Of a stretch of 40,850 nt of DNA, positions 34,767 through 40,850 are shown piece by piece. Origin of the DNA: Bacteroidales bacterium (GTDB taxonomy: Bacteria; Bacteroidota; Bacteroidia; Bacteroidales; F082); contig JAUXMV010000022.1 in NCBI GenBank assembly GCA_030683155.1, positions 1-40,850 of the forward strand. The letters run 5' to 3'. The first letter of the stretch is position 1, and the number at the start of each line of letters is the position of its first letter. Under the pieces are notes generated by a model. It was not told the DNA's origin. It searched no databases and saw nothing but the letters and a program-made list of their open reading frames with translations. A program made the translations under genes and the position numbers.

Positions 34767-35675
34767 ATGATTGAAACGGTAAAAATGGGTAGACTTACAT
34801 GGTATCATATCCACCAGCCGGCCGACATAGATTTTGACTTCCTCCGCGAAAAATTTCATTTCCACCCCCTTGATATTGAAGACTGTAAGTCGCTTAACCA
34901 ACGACCTAAAATTGATATTTACGATGACTATTATTTTCTTATCCTTCATTTTCCAAATTTCGACAGACAAAATATCTTTGTAAAAACAAAGGAGGAAAAG
35001 ATTTTCTGGGGAGAGGATTATATCATTACGATTGAAAAAACACCCTGGATTGTGGGTCAGATTTTCAAGGAATTTAAAGAAAAAGAAGAAAAGAATCTGG
35101 ATAATGAAATAGCAACTTCTGACGCCTTGCTGTACCGGGTGCTCGAAAGGCTTATGTCTGAATCCCTTTATCTGCTCAGAAAAGTTGGCGTTGATCTGGA
35201 ACTGATTAATCGTGAGCTGTTTAATAGTAAACCTGTTAAAACAATTGAACGTATTTCAGTTACCCGAAAAAACATCATACTCATCAACACCATTTTTAAA
35301 CCGCAGCTAAGATTGTTCCACAAGTTTGAAACAGGGCAGATTGCCGGTTTTGCTGAAAACATGGAAACCTACTGGGGAAATATTCTCGACTACTACCAGA
35401 AAATGTGGGATATGACAGAAGATTACGAAGACCTTATCGAAGGCCTGTCGAAAACCTTCGACTCCATGCAGACCAATAAAACGAATGAAATCATCAAAAT
35501 TCTTACACTTATTTCCGTTATCATTCTTCCACTTACCTTTATTACAAGCCTTTATGGAATGAATGTGATACTTCCGCTGCAAGAGCAAAGTACAGCTTTT
35601 TGGATGCTTATTGCCGGAATGACCGCGCTCAGTGTTGGCATGGTCATGTATTTTAAGCGCAGGCGGTGGATGTAG
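34767..35675 (+). CDS. corA: CorA-family magnesium/divalent metal transporter
   Basis: The protein has 302 residues. The N-terminal cytosolic domain is alpha/beta, followed by a long helical stalk. Two transmembrane helices lie at the C-terminus. The selectivity motif GMN stands at the end of the first (TSLYGMNV), and the protein ends with a basic tail (FKRRRWM). It forms a pentameric channel for Mg2+ and possibly other divalent ions. It is monocistronic, with a conspicuous inverted repeat just upstream and a converging neighbour immediately downstream (3 nt gap). Confidence 0.93.
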   Translation: MIETVKMGRLTWYHIHQPADIDFDFLREKFHFHPLDIEDCKSLNQRPKIDIYDDYYFLILHFPNFDRQNIFVKTKEEKIFWGEDYIITIEKTPWIVGQIFKEFKEKEEKNLDNEIATSDALLYRVLERLMSESLYLLRKVGVDLELINRELFNSKPVKTIERISVTRKNIILINTIFKPQLRLFHKFETGQIAGFAENMETYWGNILDYYQKMWDMTEDYEDLIEGLSKTFDSMQTNKTNEIIKILTLISVIILPLTFITSLYGMNVILPLQEQSTAFWMLIAGMTALSVGMVMYFKRRRWM

Positions 35676-35678
35676 TAT

Positions 35679-36770
35679 TTATGACGGATTCTTAAAAATT
35701 TTTGTCTGACGTTGAATTGAAGCCTCGTGCACAAGTTCGAGCAATTGAATCAGAAACCGGTTGTCAAGACCAAGATTGGTTCCGATGGAAATTCTGTCGT
35801 CAAGGATGTGCTGCCAGCGTTTGAGCTGTAAAATAGTGATATTGTTATCACGTTTGTACTGCCCGATTTCATCCACAACCTCCATGCGTTTTGCCAATAG
35901 CTGCAGAAGTTCACCATCAAGTTTGTCAATTTCGGTACGAAGCGCTTCGAGCTTATTTTCGAAGTCGATGTTACCCGAAATTTCTCTTATTTTCAGATTG
36001 TTTAACAATACGCTAAGTGCTTCAGGAGTAATTTGTTGCGCAGCATCGGTAATTGCTGTTTCCGGGTCAAAATGACTTTCGATCATTAACCCGTTTGTTT
36101 CTAAATCGAGGGCTTTCTGGGCAATTTCGAGCAGCAATTCCCGTCTTCCGGAAATATGGCTTATATCTGTGATGAGCGGCAAATGCGGCACAAGCCGTTT
36201 CAGTTCGATGGGAATTTCCCACATGGGGGCATTGCGGTAGGGCGATTTCTGGAAATAGTGAAACCCTCTGTGAACAGCTGCCAGCTTGGTGATTCCGGCT
36301 TTGTTGATGCGTTCGAGAGCGCCCATCCAAAGCTTAATGTCGGGAGTTAACGGATTTTTAACCATCACAGGAATTCCGGTTCCTTTTAAAACTTCAGCAA
36401 GTTCCTGAATTGAAAATGGATTGACAACAGTTCGGGCGCCAATCCACAATATATCAACCCCAAAACTCAGCGCGGCCTCCACATGCAGAGGGTTGGCAAC
36501 CTCTACCGTTGTGAGCATACCCGTTTCTTTTTTTACTCTTTGAAGCCATTTAAGTCCTTCCAATCCAACACCTTCAAACTCACCGGGCCTTGTCCGTGGT
36601 TTCCAGATACCTGCCCTGAAAATTTTGACTTTAGCTGTCTTTTGAAGTCCAAAAGCAGTTTTCATCAGCTGTTCTTCGCTTTCGGCACTACATGGACCGC
36701 TGATAATCAGAGGTCTTTCACTCAAAGGAATCCAGAAGTTATCTGTTATAATATTTGGTTCGGGGCTCAT
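35679..36770 (-). CDS. Bifunctional DAHP synthase / chorismate mutase (AroQ type)
   Basis: The protein has 363 residues from ATG 36770 (MSPEPNIITDNFW). An upstream extension to 36854 is open but shows no homology. Residues 1-260 are a KDSA-like class I DAHP synthase domain (LIISGPCSAESEEQ, FRAGIWKPRTRPGEFEGVG, WIGARTVVNPFS, VMVKNPLTPDI, AVHRGFHYF, DISHISGRRELL, GLMIESHFDP). Residues 275-355 are an AroQ chorismate mutase (LRTEIDKLDGELLQLLAKRMEVVDEIGQYK). It catalyses the first step of the shikimate pathway and the branch step to prephenate. A TAATTTTG box on the - strand (36788-36795) is a possible promoter. Confidence 0.93.
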   Translation of the reverse strand: MSPEPNIITDNFWIPLSERPLIISGPCSAESEEQLMKTAFGLQKTAKVKIFRAGIWKPRTRPGEFEGVGLEGLKWLQRVKKETGMLTTVEVANPLHVEAALSFGVDILWIGARTVVNPFSIQELAEVLKGTGIPVMVKNPLTPDIKLWMGALERINKAGITKLAAVHRGFHYFQKSPYRNAPMWEIPIELKRLVPHLPLITDISHISGRRELLLEIAQKALDLETNGLMIESHFDPETAITDAAQQITPEALSVLLNNLKIREISGNIDFENKLEALRTEIDKLDGELLQLLAKRMEVVDEIGQYKRDNNITILQLKRWQHILDDRISIGTNLGLDNRFLIQLLELVHEASIQRQTKIFKNPS

Positions 36771-36970
36771 GATAATCTTTGTGCATTCAAAATTAACAAA
36801 CTTATAACAATTCAGACCATAAGATTGTTGAGGTATAATATCAAAGTCATACATAGATTAACATTAAATCACACAGTATCAATCTACTAACAATTAATTT
36901 CCAGAAAATTTCGGTTTACAGGCCGATTTTTTGTTTTTTTGCATTCATTTTCATCTAAAACCACGATTCA

Positions 36971-38410
36971 GTGAAACGTACAGAAATTAAGCAAGCACTT
37001 CTAAGTGAAGACTTTGAGAAAGAGATAAATGTTAAAGGTTGGGTTCGCACAAAACGTGCAAGCAAGAATGTTGCTTTCATAGCCCTCAACGATGGCTCCG
37101 TGATTCACAACCTGCAATTGGTTGTTGATCTGGAAAAAATCCCAGAATCGGAACTCGCATTGATGCATACGGGCGCCTCTGTTTCCGCTAACGGCGTATT
37201 GGTACCCTCAGCCGGAAGCGGTCAGCGTGTTGAACTGGCGGTTCAAAGTATTACTTTGCTCGGAGAAGCCAATCCTGATGAATATCCGCTTCAGCCAAAA
37301 AAACATTCGCTTGAATTTTTGCGCGAAAAGGCACATCTACGCTTTCGCACCAATACTTTTAGTGCCATTTCGAGGCTTCGTCACGCAATGATTTTTGCTG
37401 TACATAAGTTTTTCAATGATAAAGGGTATTTTAATATTCATGCCCCGATTATTACAGCATCTGATGCCGAAGGTGCGGGAGAAATGTTTCAGGTTACTAC
37501 CCTGGAGTTAAAAAAATTGCCTTTTACTACTGAGGGAGAGGTAGATTTCAAACAGGATTTTTTTGGTAAACCAACAAATCTTACTGTTTCCGGACAGCTT
37601 GAAGGCGAGTTGGCAGCGCTGGCACTTTCAAAAGTTTATACTTTCGGACCGACTTTCCGCGCTGAAAACTCCAACACCTCGCGCCATCTGGCTGAGTTCT
37701 GGATGATTGAGCCTGAAGTAGCTTTCTTCGATATCCACGACAATATGGATCTTGCAGAAGAAATGCTGAAGTATCTCATTCAGTATGCATTGGATAATTG
37801 TGCAGATGATCTTGCTTTTTTGAGCAAACGGCTTGAGGAAGAAGAAAAAAATAAAAAAGCTGAAGATCGTTCGATGGAACTCATCAGCAAACTGAAATTT
37901 GTGCTTGAGAATTCGTTCGAACGCATCACTTACACTGAAGCGATCGATATATTAAAGAACTCAAACCACAATAAAAAAGGCAAGTTCTCTTATCCGATTG
38001 AAAAATGGGGCGCCGACCTTCAATCGGAGCACGAGCGTTATCTCGTTGAAAAGCATTTTAAAAAACCTGTTATTCTGACTGACTATCCGAAAGACATCAA
38101 GGCTTTTTACATGAAGCAAAACGATGACAACAATACTGTTCGCGCCATGGACGTGCTTTTCCCTGGAATAGGAGAAATCATCGGCGGATCGCAACGTGAG
38201 GACAATTACGATAAGTTGCTTAAGCGCATGGAGGAGATGCACATTCCACTCGAAAGCATGTGGTGGTATCTTGAAACCCGCAAATTTGGCTCTGTGCCAC
38301 ATGCAGGTTTTGGACTTGGCTTTGAGCGCCTTATGCTTTTTGTAAGCGGTATGGGAAATATTCGTGACGTGATTCCTTTCCCCAGAACACCGCTCAATTG
38401 CGAGTTTTGA
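36971..38410 (+). CDS. asnS: Asparaginyl-tRNA synthetase
   Basis: The protein has 479 residues and a GTG start at 36971, giving [14 protein letters not shown] and the OB-fold anticodon-binding domain ([25 protein letters not shown]). The class II catalytic domain has motif 2 in [21 protein letters not shown] and motif 3 in [29 protein letters not shown]. The EFWMIEPE form is typical of AsnRS, not AspRS. It charges tRNA-Asn directly, so the organism does not depend wholly on the transamidation route. Confidence 0.95.
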   Translation: MKRTEIKQALLSEDFEKEINVKGWVRTKRASKNVAFIALNDGSVIHNLQLVVDLEKIPESELALMHTGASVSANGVLVPSAGSGQRVELAVQSITLLGEANPDEYPLQPKKHSLEFLREKAHLRFRTNTFSAISRLRHAMIFAVHKFFNDKGYFNIHAPIITASDAEGAGEMFQVTTLELKKLPFTTEGEVDFKQDFFGKPTNLTVSGQLEGELAALALSKVYTFGPTFRAENSNTSRHLAEFWMIEPEVAFFDIHDNMDLAEEMLKYLIQYALDNCADDLAFLSKRLEEEEKNKKAEDRSMELISKLKFVLENSFERITYTEAIDILKNSNHNKKGKFSYPIEKWGADLQSEHERYLVEKHFKKPVILTDYPKDIKAFYMKQNDDNNTVRAMDVLFPGIGEIIGGSQREDNYDKLLKRMEEMHIPLESMWWYLETRKFGSVPHAGFGLGFERLMLFVSGMGNIRDVIPFPRTPLNCEF

Positions 38411-38599
38411 TGTTTAGTTTTAAAGATATTTGACATTCAAAATGAAATATACAGACGAATACGTCTGAAAGCTTGTTAATAATTCAATGTTTCCAACTGA
38501 AAAGATTTGGATTATTCAACTAAATTTGTCGTAAATTCGTTTTGAAATTGATATCAAAAATTTAAAAACGAGCACCCAAAAATCAATTGAATAACTAGT
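38411..38599. other. Spacer between asnS and rpoN
   Basis: This is 189 nt of AT-rich sequence. TAAATTTG at 38521-38528 fits the -7 box, with no clear -33 partner, and could start the rpoN transcript about 65 nt before the ATG. ATACAGACGAATACGTCTG near 38449-38467 contains a small imperfect palindrome (AGACG/CGTCT). Confidence 0.4.
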
Positions 38600-40084
38600 A
38601 TGCTCAATCAAAGGCTACAACAGAAACTACTCCAAAAGCTTTCTCCTCAGCAGATTCTGCTGATGAAACTGCTTCAGATACCGTCTGTTGCCCTTGAGCA
38701 GCGCATCAAGCAGGAGATCGAAGAGAATCCGGCACTGGAACTCGAAGAGGGTCAGGAGCTCGAGGAAAAGGAAGAAGAAAACGATTTTGAAGACGAAGAT
38801 GAATATGATGCAGATGTTGAAGAAGAGTATGACAGCAAGGACGATGAATTCGATTTTGATGATTATATCGACGATTATGACGATATGCCGGATTACAAAA
38901 CAAGCATCAACAACAGTAGTCCTGACGATGTAAGACATGAAATTCCCTTTGCCAGCAGTGTCTCATTTCAGGAGTTGCTTATTCAACAACTTGGCTACCG
39001 TAAATTAGACGAAAGGAAAACAAAAATCGGGCTTTATTTCATTGGCAATCTTGACGATTCAGGCTATCTGAGCAGACCTTTGGAAGCTATGGCAGATGAC
39101 TTGCTTTTTGCACTTAATATTAAAACCAACAAAAAAGAGCTCACAGAAATTCTGAAAATAATTCAGGATTTTGACCCACCCGGAGTAGGCGCAAGAAACC
39201 TTCAGGAATGTCTTTTGCTTCAGATTAAAAGAAAGCAACAAGAAAATCCTGATGTGGATTATTTATTGCCAACCATGATCATCGACCGTTTTTTTAATGA
39301 GTTTATAAAAAAACATTATGACAAAATCATCAAAAGGGCTGAGGTTACCGAAAATGAGCTCAAAGATGCCTTGGCTGAAATTTTGAAACTTAATCCAAAG
39401 CCCGGAGATGCTGTCAGCGATTCCACCAAAGAGAACCAATACATCATTCCCGATTTCATCATTCAGAATATTGACGGAGAATTGGAGCTGAGTCTTAGCA
39501 GCCGAAACATGCCCGAATTGCGGGTGAGCCGATCCTATTCAGAGATGCTCGAAACCTTCTCGGAGAGCAAGAAAACCAAGACAGACAAGGAAGCGCTGAT
39601 GTTTGTAAGACAAAAAATCGACTCGGCAAAGTGGTTTATTGATGCCATTCGTCAAAGACAAAATACGCTTTACAGCACGATGAGCGCCATCATGAATTAT
39701 CAAAAAGACTACTTTCAGACCGGCGATGAAACAACGCTTCGGCCAATGATTCTGAAAGATATTGCCGAAATTGTCAGCCTTGATATTTCAACAATTTCTC
39801 GTGTTGCAAACAGTAAGTATGTTCAAACACCTTTTGGAACATTTTTGCTGAAGAGCTTTTTTAGCGAGTCGATGCAAACCGACGACGGTGAAGAGGTGTC
39901 AACAAGGGAAATCAAAAAAATCCTCAGTGATTGCATTGAAGCTGAAAGCAAGGATAAACCACTTACAGATGAGCAACTTACATCGATTTTGAAAGATAAA
40001 GGATACAATATAGCCCGTCGGACGGTTGCCAAATACCGCGAACAACTCAACATTCCGGTTGCACGACTTCGAAAAGAGCTTTGA
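38600..40084 (+). CDS. rpoN: RNA polymerase sigma-54 factor
   Basis: The protein has 494 residues. Region I is Gln/Leu-rich at the N-terminus (LNQRLQQKLLQKLSPQQILLMKLLQ, continuing EQRIKQEIEENPALE). Region II is an unusually acidic stretch (about 50-110) of Glu/Asp/Tyr. The core-binding and DNA-binding parts follow (DPPGVGARNLQECLLLQ, MILKDIAEIVSLDISTISRVANSKYVQTPFGTFLLK). The RpoN box is ARRTVAKYRE near the end. It directs transcription from -24/-12 promoters with an activator such as the one at 11398-12822. Confidence 0.96.
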   Translation: MLNQRLQQKLLQKLSPQQILLMKLLQIPSVALEQRIKQEIEENPALELEEGQELEEKEEENDFEDEDEYDADVEEEYDSKDDEFDFDDYIDDYDDMPDYKTSINNSSPDDVRHEIPFASSVSFQELLIQQLGYRKLDERKTKIGLYFIGNLDDSGYLSRPLEAMADDLLFALNIKTNKKELTEILKIIQDFDPPGVGARNLQECLLLQIKRKQQENPDVDYLLPTMIIDRFFNEFIKKHYDKIIKRAEVTENELKDALAEILKLNPKPGDAVSDSTKENQYIIPDFIIQNIDGELELSLSSRNMPELRVSRSYSEMLETFSESKKTKTDKEALMFVRQKIDSAKWFIDAIRQRQNTLYSTMSAIMNYQKDYFQTGDETTLRPMILKDIAEIVSLDISTISRVANSKYVQTPFGTFLLKSFFSESMQTDDGEEVSTREIKKILSDCIEAESKDKPLTDEQLTSILKDKGYNIARRTVAKYREQLNIPVARLRKEL

Positions 40085-40088
40085 TGGC

Positions 40089-40715
40089 ATGGCCAATAAA
40101 ACTGTGAATACATTTCCCAAAACTATTTCTGTAATTTTTCACCCGCTGCTAATTCCTACATGGGCTTTTCTGATCGTGATGGCGCAGGGAAATCTTTATT
40201 TTTTCCAAATCCCTGCACATGCTAAATGGCTTGTTGCAGCAATGGTTTTCACAATCTCAGGCGCTGTTCCGGCAATGATAATTCTGTTAATGTACAGGCT
40301 GAAAATGATAAGTGCTTTATCCATTCCAATCAAGGAGGAGCGGGCTGCGCCCATCATCATTACTGCTTTGTTTTTTTATCTTACCTATTATCTGCTTAAA
40401 CAACTGCAGATTGCTCCGATTTTTGGTTTCTATATGCTTGGCGCAACAACACTCGCAATATTGAGTCTCTTCATTAACCTATGGTGGAAAATAAGTTTGC
40501 ATCTTACTGCTATGGGCGGGCTTGTCGGAGCATTTGTAGGTCTCTCATTATTAGTTCATGAGAACTATCTGACGACCGTTATCTCAGCAGTTTTGCTAGC
40601 CGGTATTGTTGCTTACAGCCGTCTGAAACTTTCGGCTCATAATCCATTACAGGTTTATGCCGGCTTTATAACAGGCTTCGGACTCATGTACTTTTTGGTT
40701 GAAGTATTACACTAG
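40089..40715 (+). CDS. PAP2-like integral membrane protein
   Basis: The protein has 208 residues from ATG 40089; the frame opens earlier, inside rpoN. About six transmembrane segments are visible. The segments SLHLTAMGG and SRLKLSAHNPLQVYAG resemble motifs 2 and 3 of the PAP2 phosphatase family (PSGH and SR-x5-H-x3-D), but Pro-Ser-Gly and the final Asp are missing, so catalysis is doubtful. It starts 4 nt after the rpoN stop. The stop TAG contains the TA at which the neighbouring IS630-like element begins, so the original C-terminus may have been altered. Confidence 0.6.
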   Translation: MANKTVNTFPKTISVIFHPLLIPTWAFLIVMAQGNLYFFQIPAHAKWLVAAMVFTISGAVPAMIILLMYRLKMISALSIPIKEERAAPIIITALFFYLTYYLLKQLQIAPIFGFYMLGATTLAILSLFINLWWKISLHLTAMGGLVGAFVGLSLLVHENYLTTVISAVLLAGIVAYSRLKLSAHNPLQVYAGFITGFGLMYFLVEVLH

Positions 40716-40727
40716 TGTCGTGTCAAC

Positions 40728-40758
40728 TTGATATTGTCGTATATATTTTGTATATTTG
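40728..40758 (+). promoter_or_regulatory. IS630 transposase promoter
   Basis: TTG at 40728-40730, 20 nt, then TATATTTG at 40751-40758 fits the Bacteroidota promoter consensus, 14 nt before the transposase ATG. Confidence 0.5.
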
Positions 40759-40772
40759 TCGGCAAAAAAGCC

Positions 40773-40850
40773 ATGATAAAATACAAAGTCACTTTAACAA
40801 AAGAAGAGCACGAGGAACTGATGTCAATAGTAAGCAAAGGCACTCATACC
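40773..40850 (+). CDS. IS630-family transposase, N-terminus (partial)
   Basis: The 26 visible residues (MIKYKVTLTKEEHEELMSIV, then SKGTHT) match the usual start of IS630-family transposases: a short beta strand and the first helix of the DNA-binding domain, with the E-E-x-x-x-L-x-x-I-V-x-K-G pattern. The catalytic DDE domain lies beyond the window. Confidence 0.8.
   Translation, partial: MIKYKVTLTKEEHEELMSIVSKGTHT

Larger units (their letters stand above)
40713..40850 (+). mobile_element. Left end of an IS630-family insertion sequence (partial)
   Basis: After the TA at 40713-40714 the sequence starts GTGTCGTGTCAAC, a plausible terminal inverted repeat. A promoter and an IS630-type transposase start follow. 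IS630 elements insert at TA and duplicate it. The right end lies beyond the window, so the element's borders and the duplication cannot be confirmed here. Confidence 0.65.

Noticed and set aside
36771-36854. Earlier start for the DAHP synthase/chorismate mutase
   Set aside because: The added 28 residues have no homology and cover the likely -7 box at 36788-36795.

Overview
The window most likely comes from a member of the Bacteroidota. The evidence is repeated -7 promoter boxes of the TAnnTTTG type, a mutY-ssb-gldE-gldD cluster, a secreted peptidase with a type IX secretion (T9SS) C-terminal sorting domain, a small COX24-type ribosomal protein next to HU, and many lipoproteins with short Bacteroidota-style lipoboxes. 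I cannot assign genus or order. No rRNA, tRNA or CRISPR array was recognised.

Positions 1-10500 are accessory: an array of orphan Rhs-tip cassettes on the + strand. Each complete unit is a fragment of the Rhs core, then a variable toxin-like tip, then a candidate immunity gene that overlaps or closely follows it. Unit A (132-1737) has a YwqK/MORN-type partner. Units B (1942-4118), C (4261-6278) and D (6265-7778) have tips of the polymorphic toxin type 23 kind with lipoprotein partners. Unit D has lost its Rhs core and is a tandem duplicate of C. A 34-codon relic (7765-7866) is the start of a third copy. Unit E (7959-9804) has a tip with His and Cys motifs suggestive of a permuted papain/NlpC-like enzyme. 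Unit F (10018-10500) is a tipless truncated core. B, C, E and F each carry a TAnnTTTG box exactly 4 nt before the ATG, although the point inside the Rhs core at which each cassette begins differs. This array is the best candidate for an underdescribed system here.

Positions 10600-25740 are mostly housekeeping. A DUF4398-like lipoprotein has a near-consensus sigma-54 promoter and lies beside a histidine kinase / sigma-54-dependent response regulator pair; rpoN itself is at 38600-40084. Next on the - strand come dus and lnt, then trpS with a small membrane protein and hflX, then rng, a COX24/mS38-like small protein and HU. On the + strand mutY, ssb, gldE, gldD and a VOC-fold protein follow.

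Positions 26287-31610 are a methionine-branch operon on the - strand (aspartokinase, metY, metX, homoserine dehydrogenase) behind a SAM-I riboswitch and a recognisable promoter. A short ORF with three Met codons near its end lies between the riboswitch and aspartokinase. Positions 31800-32100 hold a cluster of REP-like palindromes in both orientations.

Positions 32244-40850 carry an M14 peptidase with a sorting domain, corA behind a long inverted repeat, a DAHP synthase/chorismate mutase fusion, asnS, rpoN, a PAP2-like membrane protein, and the left end of an IS630-family element whose insertion dinucleotide lies in the stop codon of the preceding gene.
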